The notes: generated by a model from the letters alone, not told the origin. A DNA stretch of 64,000 nucleotides from an uncultured Leifsonia sp. (GCF_945957465.1 NZ_CAMFLC010000003.1:62001-126000); one strand, 5' to 3'. Positions 8,089 to 17,327 are shown, counted from the stretch's first letter. A program made the numbers and translations.

Positions 8089-9174
8089 ATGCACGAATCC
8101 CTCCTCCGCTCCCCCGCAGCACCAGCGTTCGCGGCCGCTTTCTCGGCAGGAGCGGGCTATCTCGCCGCGTGCACGCAGGGCCTCCCGACCCGGACGACCG
8201 TCGACGCCACCCGCGCCGACCTCGAGCGCTGGGCGAACGGCGAAAGCTCACCCGCCGACTACGACACCGCCATCGCCCGGTCGCGCTCCGCCTTCGCACG
8301 GATCGCCGGCGTGGCCGTCGACGACATCGCGATCGGCTCACAGGTGTCGGCGATCGCCGCCGTGATCGCAGCTTCGGCACCCGACGGCGCGGAGGTCGTC
8401 TGCGCGACGGGCGACTTCTCATCGATCGTCGCGCCCTTCCACGCGCAGGCGCATCGCGGGGTGCGCGTGCGGGAGGTCCCGCTGTCGGCACTCGCCGACG
8501 CCGTCCACGACGACACGTGGCTGGTGGCCTTCTCACTCGTACAATCGGCCACCGGCGAGCACGCCGACGCCGAGGCGATCCTCGAAGCCTGCTCGCGCAC
8601 CGGCACGCTGACCTTCGCGGACCTCACCCAGGCGCTCGGCTGGCTCCCCGTCGACGCGTCGCGCTTCGACCTCACGGTGACGCACGCCTACAAGTGGCTG
8701 TGCGCGCCGCGCGGGAGCGCCTTCCTGACCGTGCGCCCACACCTTCTGGGCACTCTGATCCCCGTGCAGGCGGGCTGGTTCGCAGGCGAAGACCCGTGGA
8801 GCTCCTGTTACGGGCCGCTCACCGCACCGGCGCTCTCGGCACGCCGCTTCGACGTCTCCCCGGCCTGGCCGGTGTGGCCGGGAACCGCGGCCGCGCTCGA
8901 GTTCTTCGCCTCGCTCGATGCGCACGCCGTGCACACGCACGCCGTCGGGCTGGCCGACCGTCTCGCGGAGGCGCTCGACCTGCGCGACGCGCTGAGCATC
9001 CCCGTCCGCGGCTGTGCCATCCTCACGTGGCCCGACACCGACGGCGCCGACCTCGTCGCGCTGACAGCCGCGGGCCTCCGCGCTTCCGGCCGGGCCGGCC
9101 GCGCACGTGTCGCCTTCCACCTCTGGAACACGCCCGACGACGTCGACCGCGTGCTCGCCGCGCTCCAGACGTGA
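8089..9174 (+). CDS. class V aminotransferase-fold PLP enzyme
   Basis: A 361-residue pyridoxal-phosphate enzyme of the fold-type I class V group (cysteine desulfurase/kynureninase/EgtE-like). The Schiff-base lysine is the K of THAYKWLCAPRG near residue 204, preceded by the PLP-binding aspartate in LTFADLTQALGW. The segment RGSAFLTV after the lysine is typical of class V aminotransferases. The N-terminus MHESLLRSPAAPAF starts at the ATG at 8089, with a weak AGGCTGG upstream. The substrate is not evident. It is divergent from lysR. Its stop codon lies inside a 20-bp inverted repeat shared with the end of ilvE. Confidence 0.82.
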   Translation: MHESLLRSPAAPAFAAAFSAGAGYLAACTQGLPTRTTVDATRADLERWANGESSPADYDTAIARSRSAFARIAGVAVDDIAIGSQVSAIAAVIAASAPDGAEVVCATGDFSSIVAPFHAQAHRGVRVREVPLSALADAVHDDTWLVAFSLVQSATGEHADAEAILEACSRTGTLTFADLTQALGWLPVDASRFDLTVTHAYKWLCAPRGSAFLTVRPHLLGTLIPVQAGWFAGEDPWSSCYGPLTAPALSARRFDVSPAWPVWPGTAAALEFFASLDAHAVHTHAVGLADRLAEALDLRDALSIPVRGCAILTWPDTDGADLVALTAAGLRASGRAGRARVAFHLWNTPDDVDRVLAALQT

Positions 9175-9216
9175 GTAATCGCGGGAATCCCGGGTCGGAT
9201 TCCCGCGATTACTCAC
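9171..9216. terminator. perfect 20-bp inverted repeat between convergent genes
   Basis: Arms of 20 bp (9171-9190 and 9197-9216) are exact reverse complements separated by a 6-nt loop. The left arm begins with GTGAGTAATCGCGGG and includes the stop codon of the PLP enzyme gene; the right arm ends 15 bp from the stop of ilvE. It lacks a T run but would form a very stable hairpin in both transcripts and probably acts as a bidirectional terminator. Confidence 0.75.
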
Positions 9217-9231
9217 GCCTCGGCGGGGGCG

Positions 9232-10362
9232 TCAGGCGTCGAGCCGGAACATCCAGTTGTGGCGGTCGCGCTCGCGGCCGTACTGGATGTCGGTGAGCTC
9301 CTTGCGCAGCGACATGGTCAGCTCCCCCGGGGGCGCGGTGATGTCGCCGACCGTGAAGGTGTCGGACTTGAGCTCGCCGATCGGCGTGATGACCGCGGCC
9401 GTTCCGCACGCGAACACCTCGACGATGTCGCCGGACTCCACGCCGTCGCGCCACTCGTCGATCGTCACGCGGCGGCGCTCCACTCGGTGGCCGCGATCGC
9501 GCGCGAGCTGCAGCACCGAATCGAGCGTGATGCCCTCCAGGATGCTGTCCGAGTCCGGGGTGACGAGCGTGCCGTCCTTGTAGACGAGCACCACGTTCAT
9601 GCCGCCGAGCTCCTCGATGTACCGGCCCTCGACCGAGTCGAGGAAGAGCACCTGCGCACAGCCGTGCTCGTACGCCTCCGCCTGCGGGAGCAGGCTCGAC
9701 GCGTAGTTGCCGCCGGTCTTGGCCGCACCCGTGCCGCCCTTGCCCGCGCGCGACCAGTGGTCGGAGAGCCAGATCGACACCGGGGCGACCCCGCTCGGGA
9801 AGTAGGCGCCGGCCGGGCTGGCGATCAGGTAGAACGCCACCTTGTTGGCCGGCCGCACGCCGAGGAAGGCCTCCTTGGCGAACATGAACGGCCGGAGGTA
9901 GAGGCTGGTCTCCTCCCGGTCCGGCACCCAGTCGCCGTCGACCGCGATCAGCTGCTTGAGCGAGTCGAGGAAGTGCTCGACCGGCAGCTCGGGCAGGGCG
10001 AGGCGGTACGCGGAGCGCTGCATGCGCGCGGCGTTGGCCTCCGGGCGGAAGCTCCAGATGGTGCCGTCGGCGTGCCGGTACGCCTTGAGCCCCTCGAAGA
10101 TCTCCTGCGCGTAGTGCAGCACGGCCGCAGACGGCTCCAGCTGGATCGGACCGTACGGCGACACCCGCGGTCGGTGCCAGCCGCCCTTGGCCGACCAGCA
10201 CAGGTCGACCATGTGGTCGGTGAAGTAATTGCCGAACCCGGGGTTCGCCAGGATCTCGTCGCGCTCGGCAGCGCTGCGTGCCGACTCGTTGCGCGTGACG
10301 TTCCAGAGGAGCCCCGCGGTCTCGGTGGGGCCGGAGGTGAGGTTGATGCTGGTGGAGGTCAT
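9232..10362 (-). CDS. ilvE: branched-chain amino acid aminotransferase
   Basis: A 376-residue fold-type IV PLP aminotransferase that makes the last step of leucine, isoleucine and valine synthesis. The PLP lysine is in [12 protein letters not shown] near residue 214; the substrate-loop motif EELGGMNVV and the C-terminal phosphate-cup region [12 protein letters not shown] are clear. Its length matches the long actinobacterial/eukaryotic IlvE type. The start at 10362 (MTSTSINL) has AAAGGA eight bases upstream; an in-frame start at 10389 would overlap leuB and is rejected. It lies 23 bases after leuB, forming a leuB-ilvE operon. Confidence 0.95.
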   Translation of the reverse strand: MTSTSINLTSGPTETAGLLWNVTRNESARSAAERDEILANPGFGNYFTDHMVDLCWSAKGGWHRPRVSPYGPIQLEPSAAVLHYAQEIFEGLKAYRHADGTIWSFRPEANAARMQRSAYRLALPELPVEHFLDSLKQLIAVDGDWVPDREETSLYLRPFMFAKEAFLGVRPANKVAFYLIASPAGAYFPSGVAPVSIWLSDHWSRAGKGGTGAAKTGGNYASSLLPQAEAYEHGCAQVLFLDSVEGRYIEELGGMNVVLVYKDGTLVTPDSDSILEGITLDSVLQLARDRGHRVERRRVTIDEWRDGVESGDIVEVFACGTAAVITPIGELKSDTFTVGDITAPPGELTMSLRKELTDIQYGRERDRHNWMFRLDA

Positions 10363-10385
10363 TGGGTGTCCTTTGCTGCGATGCG

Positions 10386-11441
10386 TCAATTCTGCGCCAC
10401 GCGGGCCGCGATCGCGTCGCCGACCTCGGAAGTCGTGCGCGCGGTGCCGCTGCGGGCGGCCAGGTCGGACGTCACCGCCTGCTCGACGCGCTCCGCGAGC
10501 TCCGGTGCGCCGAGGTGGCGCAGGAGGAGCGCGATGGAGAGGATCGCGGCGGTGGGGTCGGCCTTCTGCTGGCCGGCGATGTCGGGAGCCGATCCGTGAA
10601 CCGGTTCGAACATGCTCGGGAATTCGCCTGCGGGGTTGATGTTGCCCGAGGCGGCCAGTCCGATGCCGCCGCTGATCGCGGCCGCGAGGTCGGTGAGGAT
10701 GTCGCCGAAGAGGTTGTCCGTGACGATCACATCGAATCTAGCAGGATCGGTCACGAGGAAGATCGTCGCCGCGTCGACGTGCAGGTAGTCGACGGCCACG
10801 TCCGGGTGCTCGGCCGCGACCGCGTCGACGATCCGCTTCCAGAGACCTCCCGCGAACGTCAGCACGTTGGTCTTGTGCACCAGGGTGAGCTTCTTGCGGC
10901 GCTGCTCGGCCTGCTGGAACGCGTAGCGCACCACGCGCTCGACGCCGTAAGCGGTGTTGACGGAGACCTCGTTGGCGATCTCGTGCGGCGTTCCCTGACG
11001 GATCACGCCGCCGTTGCCGACGTACGGCCCCTCCGTGCCCTCGCGCACCACCACGAAGTCGACCTCGCCGGGGTTCGCGAGCGGGCTCGCGATGCCGGGG
11101 AAGAGCGTGGTCGGGCGGAGGTTGACGTAGTGGTCGAGCGAGAACCGCAGCGTGAGCAGCAGCCCGCGTTCGATGTTGGCGCCGGCCAGCCGCGGGTCTC
11201 CCGGCCTGCCGCCGACGGCGCCGAGCAGGATGGCGTCGTGGCTCGCGATCGCGGCGAGGTCGTCGTCGGTGAGCACGTCGCCCGTCGCGAGGTAGCGGTC
11301 CGCTCCGAGCGAGAAGTGGGTCTTCTCGAACGTCAACTCGCTGCCCGATGCCACCGCGTCGAGCACCTTGACCGCCTCCGCGATCACCTCCGGACCGATT
11401 CCGTCCCCCGGGATGACGGCGAGTTGGACGGTTCTGCTCAT
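10386..11441 (-). CDS. leuB: 3-isopropylmalate dehydrogenase
   Basis: A 351-residue NAD-dependent decarboxylating dehydrogenase of leucine synthesis. The N-terminal [12 protein letters not shown], the metal-binding [15 protein letters not shown] and the NAD-loop GSAPDIAGQ identify it. It starts at 11441 (MSRTVQLAV), with AGGAG upstream; the in-frame start at 11477 is less likely. The promoter has a TAGTGT -10 at 11481-11486. The other leucine genes (leuA, leuCD) are not in this window. It is transcribed with ilvE. Confidence 0.95.
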   Translation of the reverse strand: MSRTVQLAVIPGDGIGPEVIAEAVKVLDAVASGSELTFEKTHFSLGADRYLATGDVLTDDDLAAIASHDAILLGAVGGRPGDPRLAGANIERGLLLTLRFSLDHYVNLRPTTLFPGIASPLANPGEVDFVVVREGTEGPYVGNGGVIRQGTPHEIANEVSVNTAYGVERVVRYAFQQAEQRRKKLTLVHKTNVLTFAGGLWKRIVDAVAAEHPDVAVDYLHVDAATIFLVTDPARFDVIVTDNLFGDILTDLAAAISGGIGLAASGNINPAGEFPSMFEPVHGSAPDIAGQQKADPTAAILSIALLLRHLGAPELAERVEQAVTSDLAARSGTARTTSEVGDAIAARVAQN

Positions 11442-11480
11442 GACGCTCCTGCACTGATCGGTGGGCGGACGGTTCACCTA

Positions 11481-11486
11481 ACACTA
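11481..11486 (-). promoter_or_regulatory. -10 element for leuB-ilvE
   Basis: TAGTGT on the minus strand fits TANNNT and gives a leader of about 33 nt containing the AGGAG ribosome binding site. Confidence 0.5.
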
Positions 11487-11606
11487 TCGCCGCCGTGACG
11501 ACCCGCATGAAGCGGCGCATTCTGTGCCGTCTCGCACTCATCGGGCGTATGTCGCGCCGCCTCGCGCCGCATGGGCGACGCGGGTCACGGGCGGGCGCGG
11601 TGCGGC

Positions 11607-13148
11607 TCAGTCGCGGACGCGGCGGAGGGTGAGCAGCGCGAGCACGGCGGCGGTCAGCATCAGGGCCACGCCGATGGAGGCCGTGAGGCCGATGCCGCTG
11701 TCGAACGCGTGCCGGGCCGACGCCAGCAGATCGGCCGCGGTGCCTGCGGGGAGGCTCTGGGCGACCGTGACGGCTCCGCCGAGGGTGTCGGACGCCGCGG
11801 TCGCGTCCGCGGGGCTCAGGCCGGCGGGCAGCACGATCCCGGCGCGGTACGACGCGATGATGATGCTGCCGAGCGTTGCCGTGCCGAGCACGGCGCCGAG
11901 CTCGTACGCCGTCTCCGACACCGCGGAGGCGGCGCCGGCCTTGTCGGCCGGGGCCGTGGAGACGATGAGCTCGTTGGAGACGGTCTCCGCCGCGCCGATC
12001 CCGGCGCCGAGCAGCACGAACGCCGCCAGCAGGACGCCCCACGAGGCGTCGCCGCCACTCAGCGCCACCAGCAGGTAGCCGGCGGCCGACACGCAGAGGC
12101 CGCCCGCGATCACGTAGCCGGGGGCGAGCCTCCGGGCGACAGGAACCACGACGAGACCCGAGACGATCATGGTCGCCAGGCCGGGGAGCAGCACCATCCC
12201 CGTCTGCACGGGCGGCATTCCGAGGACGAGCTGCAGGTGCTGCGACACGAAGAACAGGAAGCCGACCAGCGCGATCACGCTCAGCAGGTTGATGAGCACG
12301 GCGCCACTGAACGCGGCACGACGGAACAGCCGCATGTCGAGCATCGGGACGGGGCGGCGCAGCTGCCGCATCACGAACAGCACTCCGGCCGCTGCCCCGA
12401 CGGAGACCGCCAGCACGGGGACGACTGCGAGGCCATGCACGGCGAACTCCTTGATCCCATACACGATCGGCGCCATCGTGAGCAACGAGAGCAGGATCGA
12501 CACCAGGTCGACGGGGCCCGGGTTCGGATCCCGGGACTCGCGCACGAGAAGCGGCGTGAGCACGAGCAGCGGAACGAGCACAGGCACCGCGAGCAGGAAC
12601 ACCGAGCCCCACCAGAACTGCTCGATCAGCAGGCCGCCGACGATCGGGCCGAGCGCCGACCCGGCCGCGAACCCCGCCGCCCAGATCGCGATGGCGAGGC
12701 GCCGCTGCTCCCGGTCGTGGAACACGCTCCGCAGCAACGACAGGGTCGACGGCATGAGCATGGCGCCGAAGAAGCCGAGAGCCGCTCGCGCTGCGATCAG
12801 CAGCTCCGCGCTGGGGGCGAAGGCGGCCGCGGCCGACACGGCGGCGAAGCCGGTGGCGCCGATGAGCAGCACCCGCCGTCGTCCGATGCGGTCACCGAGG
12901 CTGCCCATGGCGACCAGCAGGCCGGCGAGCACGAGCGGATAGACGTCGACGATCCACAGCATCTGCGTCGCCGACGGTCGCAGGGCTTCTGTGATGGCCG
13001 GCAGGGCGAACCCGAGGACCGTGTTGTCGACCGACACCAGCAGCACCGGGAGCATGAGCACGACCAAGGCCGCCCACGCACGGGCGCCGCCCCGGCCGGG
13101 GGCCGCGTCGGCGGCGGGCGCGGATGCGGGGCGAGCGATCGTGGACAT
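11607..13148 (-). CDS. DHA2-family MFS drug exporter (14 TM)
   Basis: A 513-residue major facilitator of the EmrB/QacA (DHA2) type, which exports drugs by proton antiport. About 14 hydrophobic helices can be counted. The loop-2 motif A is present as GSLGDRIGRRRVLLIG, motif C-like GPIVGGLLIEQFWW follows TM5, and motif B-type arginine lies in TM4. The start at 13148 (MSTIARPAS) is six bases after the -10 TACAGT, which is embedded in the perfect palindrome at 13154-13179. It is divergent from a TetR-family gene, the classic arrangement of a self-regulated efflux pump. Confidence 0.9.
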   Translation of the reverse strand: MSTIARPASAPAADAAPGRGGARAWAALVVLMLPVLLVSVDNTVLGFALPAITEALRPSATQMLWIVDVYPLVLAGLLVAMGSLGDRIGRRRVLLIGATGFAAVSAAAAFAPSAELLIAARAALGFFGAMLMPSTLSLLRSVFHDREQRRLAIAIWAAGFAAGSALGPIVGGLLIEQFWWGSVFLLAVPVLVPLLVLTPLLVRESRDPNPGPVDLVSILLSLLTMAPIVYGIKEFAVHGLAVVPVLAVSVGAAAGVLFVMRQLRRPVPMLDMRLFRRAAFSGAVLINLLSVIALVGFLFFVSQHLQLVLGMPPVQTGMVLLPGLATMIVSGLVVVPVARRLAPGYVIAGGLCVSAAGYLLVALSGGDASWGVLLAAFVLLGAGIGAAETVSNELIVSTAPADKAGAASAVSETAYELGAVLGTATLGSIIIASYRAGIVLPAGLSPADATAASDTLGGAVTVAQSLPAGTAADLLASARHAFDSGIGLTASIGVALMLTAAVLALLTLRRVRD

Positions 13149-13153
13149 GAGAT

Positions 13154-13179
13154 TACTGTACCGTCCGGACGGTACAGTA
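13154..13179. promoter_or_regulatory. perfect 26-bp TetR operator
   Basis: TACTGTACCGTCC is followed immediately by its exact reverse complement. The left arm overlaps the TACAGT -10 of the exporter promoter on the minus strand (13155-13160), so a bound repressor would block RNA polymerase. It lies between the divergent exporter and tetR genes. Confidence 0.85.
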
Positions 13180-13203
13180 GGCAAGATCGCGCACGACGAC
13201 GGC

Positions 13204-13209
13204 TAGCAT
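13204..13209 (+). promoter_or_regulatory. -10 of leaderless promoter for tetR
   Basis: TAGCAT ends six bases before the ATG at 13216, so the repressor mRNA probably has no leader. Confidence 0.5.
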
Positions 13210-13215
13210 GGCCCC

Positions 13216-13800
13216 ATGCCCTCCCCCGCCGCTTCCGTATCGTCGGCCAGGTCCGCCGCGCCGGCCCGGTCGGCGCGCGACCGCATCCTCGACGCGTTCG
13301 AGGACCTCCTCGCCGAGCAGAGCGAGCGTGCGGCCACCCTCGAAGCGGTCGCCGCACGCGCGGGCGTCTCCAAGGGCGGCCTGCTCTACCACTTCGCGTC
13401 CAAGGACGCCCTCGTCGACGGCGTCCTGGAACGATTCGCCGCCGACCTCGCGGAGGACATCGAGCACATGCGCGCCGCACCAGACGGCCCGGTGTCGTAC
13501 TTCCTGCGCACCTCCATCCCCTCCGACAACCGACTCGAGCGGATGATCGTCGCCATCGCCCGGCTCGCCCAGGCATCCGAAGCCCGGGCCAGCGACGCGC
13601 TCGCCGACGCTCAGCGACTGTGGCTCAGCGAGTTGGAGGCCGTCGTCGGCGACCGCATGGTCGCGCGCACGATCATGCTGATCGGCGACGGCATGTATTA
13701 CAACAGTGCCCTGCTTCCCGCCGCGAACGCCGTGCTCCGCGACGAGACCGACGTGGAGCAGCTCGTCGCTCTGGTCGAGCGCCTCTCGCAGCGCGACTGA
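13216..13800 (+). CDS. TetR-family repressor of the adjacent exporter
   Basis: A 194-residue TetR regulator. The helix-turn-helix lies at about residues 18-65, with TLEAVAARAGVSKGGLLYHFASKDAL being the standard recognition region, and the ligand domain contains GPVSYFLRTSIPSDNRLERM. The subgroup with GLLYHF and a C-terminal TetR_C domain often controls drug exporters. It almost certainly represses the divergent MFS gene through the 26-bp palindrome and may also affect its own promoter 25 bp away. The start is ATG, leaderless by position of TAGCAT. Confidence 0.92.
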   Translation: MPSPAASVSSARSAAPARSARDRILDAFEDLLAEQSERAATLEAVAARAGVSKGGLLYHFASKDALVDGVLERFAADLAEDIEHMRAAPDGPVSYFLRTSIPSDNRLERMIVAIARLAQASEARASDALADAQRLWLSELEAVVGDRMVARTIMLIGDGMYYNSALLPAANAVLRDETDVEQLVALVERLSQRD

Positions 13801-13845
13801 CCGGCAGGGCTCCCCGCTGCACGTCCCGCGTCCGTGTCGGGTGCC

Positions 13846-15147
13846 TCACCGACCATCACGCGGCGTTCGAGGAGTGTCGAGGCGCCCCTCTGGTGCGGCT
13901 GCATCGAGGAGGCGCTGAAGCGATCGCCGCGTTCGGTCGTCGCGTGTCGCCGCGATGGCGCGCGCCAGCTCGACCGCGGCCTCACCCGTCGCGCCGGCCA
14001 GACGCAGCAGCTCGGCGCGCGCCGCATGCGCGCGCGGCGCGAGCGGGCCGTCGAGCAACGCGGGGTCGGCGTCCAGCCCGGCGAGGGCCACCTCCGGGCC
14101 GGCGTCTGGACTGTGCCCCAGCGCGACCAGCCGGCCGAGTCGCGCCGCCGCGCTCGGCCACACCCGGATCAGGCCGTCGTAGAGGCGCACGATGGCCGGC
14201 CAATCCGTCGCCTCCCACGATGGCGCGACGGCATGCAGCCCGGCGATGCCGGCCTGGAGCGCATATCGGCCGTCGCCCCCTGCCCCGACGTTCGTCAACG
14301 CCTCGGTCGCAAGTCGCTCGCCCTCGGTGAGGAGCGCGACGTCCCAGCGGGACCGGTCGGCCTCCCTCAGCGTCGCGAATTCGTCGTCGGAGGTGAGCCG
14401 CGTCGCCTGCCGTGCCTCCGTGAGCAACAGGAGGGCCAGCAGGCCCGCGCTCTCCGATCGCCGGGCCACCCGGTGCGCGTCGCGTGCGAGGGCGATGGCG
14501 TCGCGGCGCAGTCCGTCGTCGGCGGCAGCGTGCCCGGCGGTGTAGAGCAGGTAGACGGTCGTGAACGCGTCCGGCATCCGGGCTGCGACAGACGCCGTGT
14601 CGTCCAGCGAGAAGCGGATGCCGGAGTCGTGGATGCGCTTCTTGGCACGCGTCAGGCGCGCGGCCATCGTGGGCTCGGCGACGAGGAAGGCTTCGGCGAT
14701 GCGAGCAGTCGGCACGCCGCAGACGTGCCGCAGAGCGAGGGCCACGCGCGCCTCCTGGGCCAGCTCAGGGTGCGCGACCAGCAGGATCAGCTCGAGCCGC
14801 TCATCGCCGGTGAACACGGAGCCGCTCAGCATCTCGCCGCCGTCGGCCGCGTCGTCGGCCGCGGCCTTCTCGGCGATGGCCAGCTGCGCGGCGAGCATGG
14901 GAGCGATCCGCGTGTCGGCGCGCTCCCGGCGCCGGGCGTCGACCGCGACCCGGCGGGCCACGGTGGTGATCCAGGCGGCGGGGTTGGCGGGTGCGCGCCC
15001 CCGCGCGGCCTCGCCGACCGCGCGGGCGAACGCCTCCTGCACCGCGTCCTCCGCGAGCTGGAGGTCTCCCGTCGTGCGGGCGACCGCACCCAGGATCCGG
15101 GCGGCGTCCTCGCGGTACGCGCGCTCGATGCGGTCGACCGCCGTCAT
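13846..15147 (-). CDS. ECF sigma factor with C-terminal extension (ECF42 type), copy 1
   Basis: A 433-residue extracytoplasmic-function sigma factor. The sigma-2 region lies near residues 1-80 (GDLQLAEDAVQEAFARAV; AAWITTVARRVAVDARRR), and the sigma-4 helix-turn-helix near residues 130-180 (ARIAEAFLVAEPTMAARLTRAKKRI). A long helical, TPR-like C-terminal extension follows and is typical of group ECF42, which has no anti-sigma factor. The start at 15147 has GGAGG upstream. It lies 32 bases downstream of a DGPF/YCII protein, the hallmark partner of ECF42. In this copy the segment before sigma-4 reads ILLVAHPELA, whereas copy 2 has the commoner IFTCCHPAL. Confidence 0.9.
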   Translation of the reverse strand: MTAVDRIERAYREDAARILGAVARTTGDLQLAEDAVQEAFARAVGEAARGRAPANPAAWITTVARRVAVDARRRERADTRIAPMLAAQLAIAEKAAADDAADGGEMLSGSVFTGDERLELILLVAHPELAQEARVALALRHVCGVPTARIAEAFLVAEPTMAARLTRAKKRIHDSGIRFSLDDTASVAARMPDAFTTVYLLYTAGHAAADDGLRRDAIALARDAHRVARRSESAGLLALLLLTEARQATRLTSDDEFATLREADRSRWDVALLTEGERLATEALTNVGAGGDGRYALQAGIAGLHAVAPSWEATDWPAIVRLYDGLIRVWPSAAARLGRLVALGHSPDAGPEVALAGLDADPALLDGPLAPRAHAARAELLRLAGATGEAAVELARAIAATRDDRTRRSLQRLLDAAAPEGRLDTPRTPRDGR

Positions 15148-15179
15148 CCGGCCTCCGCCGTCACCGTGGCCCCGTCCGC

Positions 15180-15545
15180 TCAGCGCGCGAAGTCGAGCAC
15201 CAGCACCGGGTACAGCTCGACCCAGCCCCCGGTCGGCACCAGCGCGGCCAGTTCCCTGGCCTGCTCGGGGCTCGACGCGGTGAAGCTGTAGAAGCCGGTC
15301 ACGACCTCCCGGGTCTCGCCGAACGGCCCGTCGGTGATCAGCGGCTCGCCGCCGCTCTGCGGAGTGATCTTCGTGGCCTTGGCGATCGCCTGCAGAGCGT
15401 TCATGGCGAGGATGCGCTCGCCCGCGGCGACCACGGCCTCCTGGAACGCCTGGTGGCCGGCCATCCCCTCCCGCCACTGCTCGGGCGTCATGGAGTCCGG
15501 ATCCCAGTTCGGCTCGTGGATGAGCAGGACGTATTCGTCGGACAT
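15180..15545 (-). CDS. DGPF (YCII-related) protein, copy 1
   Basis: A 121-residue alpha/beta protein of the YCII-related/DGPF family with an N-terminal EYVLLIHEPNW strand and the name-giving DGPF in ITDGPFGETREVVTGFYSF. The C-terminal part has an ELAALVPTGGWVELYPV strand pattern. Its biochemical role is unknown. Such proteins are encoded with ECF42 sigma factors and are their usual regulatory targets. AGGAG precedes the ATG at 15545. A TGTCGA-N13-CGA motif stands upstream at 15572-15593 and is shared with the second copy at 41 kb. Confidence 0.88.
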   Translation of the reverse strand: MSDEYVLLIHEPNWDPDSMTPEQWREGMAGHQAFQEAVVAAGERILAMNALQAIAKATKITPQSGGEPLITDGPFGETREVVTGFYSFTASSPEQARELAALVPTGGWVELYPVLVLDFAR

Positions 15546-15571
15546 GGTGGTCTCCTCACTTCGATGGGATG

Positions 15572-15593
15572 TCGATCCGGTGGGACATCGACA
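15572..15593 (-). promoter_or_regulatory. candidate ECF42 promoter, copy 1
   Basis: On the minus strand TGTCGA (15593-15588) is followed after 13 bases by CGA (15574-15572). The other DGPF/ECF42 pair has TGTCGA-N13-CGT in the same place. TGTCGA is the -35 type reported for ECF42 promoters. The site is also a near-perfect inverted repeat (GGGATGTCGAT with ATCGACACCCC). Confidence 0.55.
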
Positions 15594-15664
15594 CCCCTAC
15601 GACGCAAGTCAACCGCCGAAATCGACAGCGCGCGACAGAAAGTTCCCGAGGGTGCGAAGCAGGG

Positions 15665-17257
15665 TCAGGACTCGGCGATGTCGATCTCCTGCAGGAGGTC
15701 GGCGTCGATGGCGACCCGCACCTTCTCGAGGAGACCCTCGGGTACGCGCGAGTCCACCGTCAGCACGCTGAGCGCCTTGCCGCCGGCCGACGTCCGCGCG
15801 ATCTGCATGCCCGCGATGTTGATCTTCGCTTCGCCGAACTCGTGGCCGTAGACGGCGACGATCCCGGGGCGGTCGTCGTAGACCATCACGATCAGGTGCT
15901 CGGCGATCGGCACCTCCACGTCGTAGCCGTTGATCTCGACGACCTTCTCGATCTGCTTGGTGCCGGTGAGGGTGCCCGACACCGAGACCTGCGATCCGTC
16001 GCTCAGCGCGCCGCGCAACGTGATCAGGTTGCGGTACTCCTCGCTCACCGAGTCGGTGATGAGCCGCACCTCGATGCCGCGCTGCTCGGCGAGCAGCGGG
16101 GCGTTCACGTACGAGACGGTCTCGCTCACGATGTTGGTGAAGATGCCCTTGAGAGCGGCGAGCTTGAGGACGCTGACGTCGTAGTCGACGAGCTCGCCCC
16201 GCACCTCCACGTCGATGCTGGTGAGCGGGCTGTGCGCAAGACCGGAGAACACCTGCCCGAGCTTCTCGACGAGCGGGATGCCGGGGCGGACGTACGGGTC
16301 GATCACGCCGCCCGCGACGTTCACCGCGTCGGGGACCAGCTCGCCGGAGAGCGCCAGGCGCACCGACTTGGCCACCGAGACGCCGGCCTTCTCCTGCGCC
16401 TCGTCGGTGGACGCGCCGAGGTGCGGCGTGACGACGACGTTCTCGAGACCGAGGAGGGGCGAGTCGGTCGGCGGCTCGCTGACGAACACGTCGAGCCCCG
16501 CGCCCGCGATGCTGTGCGTACTGAGCGCCCGGTAGAGGGCGTCCTCGTCGATCAGGCCGCCGCGGGCGACGTTGACGATGAACGCCGTCGGCTTCATCTG
16601 AGCGAGCTGATCGTCGGAGATCATCCCGGTCGTCTCGGGCGTCTTGGGCATGTGGATGGTGATGAAGTCCGCCTCGGTCAGCAGCTCGTCGAGGCTGACC
16701 AGCTGGACGCCGAGCTGCTGGGCGCGGGCGCTCGTGACGTACGGGTCGTACGCGATCACCTTGGTGCCGAACGCCTGCAGGCGGGCGGTGATGAGGGCGC
16801 CGATGCGGCCGAGGCCGATGATGCCGACGGTCTTCTCGTACAACTCGACCCCGGTGTACTTCGAGCGCTTCCACTGCCCCTGCGCGAGCGCGTTGTGGGC
16901 GGCGGGGATGTGGCGGGCGAGGCTCAGGATGTGCCCGACCGTGAGCTCGGCTGCCGAGATGATGTTCGAGGTGGGCGCGTTGACCACCATGACGCCGGCG
17001 TTCGTCGCGGTCTTGATGTCCACGTTGTCGAGTCCGACGCCTGCGCGCGCGATCACGCGCAGCTGGGGCGCGGCGGCGATCACCTCGGCGTCGACCTTCG
17101 TCGCGGAGCGGACGAGGATGGCGTCGGCCTCGGCTACCGCGGAGAGCAGCGCCGGCCGGTCGGTCCCGTCGACGTCGCGGATGTCGAAGTCCGGCCCGAG
17201 GGCGTCGACGGTGGCGGGCGAAAGTTCTTCGGCGATCAGCACGACCGGCTTTGTCAC
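15665..17257 (-). CDS. serA: D-3-phosphoglycerate dehydrogenase
   Basis: A 530-residue enzyme that starts serine synthesis by oxidising 3-phosphoglycerate. The NAD-binding motif is GLGRIGALITARLQAFG near residues 146-162; the catalytic residues are visible in NVARGGLIDEDAL (arginine) and VVTPHLGAST (histidine). The C-terminal 200 residues hold the intervening (ASB) domain and an ACT domain (ending VRVAIDADLLQEIDIAES), the site of serine feedback inhibition in actinobacteria. It starts with GTG at 17257, preceded by AAGGAA. A TAGAGT -10 at 17328-17333 gives a leader of about 60 nt. It is monocistronic by spacing. Confidence 0.96.
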   Translation of the reverse strand: MTKPVVLIAEELSPATVDALGPDFDIRDVDGTDRPALLSAVAEADAILVRSATKVDAEVIAAAPQLRVIARAGVGLDNVDIKTATNAGVMVVNAPTSNIISAAELTVGHILSLARHIPAAHNALAQGQWKRSKYTGVELYEKTVGIIGLGRIGALITARLQAFGTKVIAYDPYVTSARAQQLGVQLVSLDELLTEADFITIHMPKTPETTGMISDDQLAQMKPTAFIVNVARGGLIDEDALYRALSTHSIAGAGLDVFVSEPPTDSPLLGLENVVVTPHLGASTDEAQEKAGVSVAKSVRLALSGELVPDAVNVAGGVIDPYVRPGIPLVEKLGQVFSGLAHSPLTSIDVEVRGELVDYDVSVLKLAALKGIFTNIVSETVSYVNAPLLAEQRGIEVRLITDSVSEEYRNLITLRGALSDGSQVSVSGTLTGTKQIEKVVEINGYDVEVPIAEHLIVMVYDDRPGIVAVYGHEFGEAKINIAGMQIARTSAGGKALSVLTVDSRVPEGLLEKVRVAIDADLLQEIDIAES

Positions 17258-17327
17258 GTGGCAGTTCCTTACAGGGAGGCTGGCTTGGGAGAAGGCGCGC
17301 AGCAGTCGACGGTGCGCGGGTTGCTTA

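Noticed and set aside
11571..14330. 919-codon plus-strand ORF antisense to the exporter
   Set aside because: The composition (His, Gln, Arg, Asp runs) is typical of a reverse-frame shadow; the opposite strand encodes a clear 14-TM protein and the ORF crosses the TetR gene and operator.
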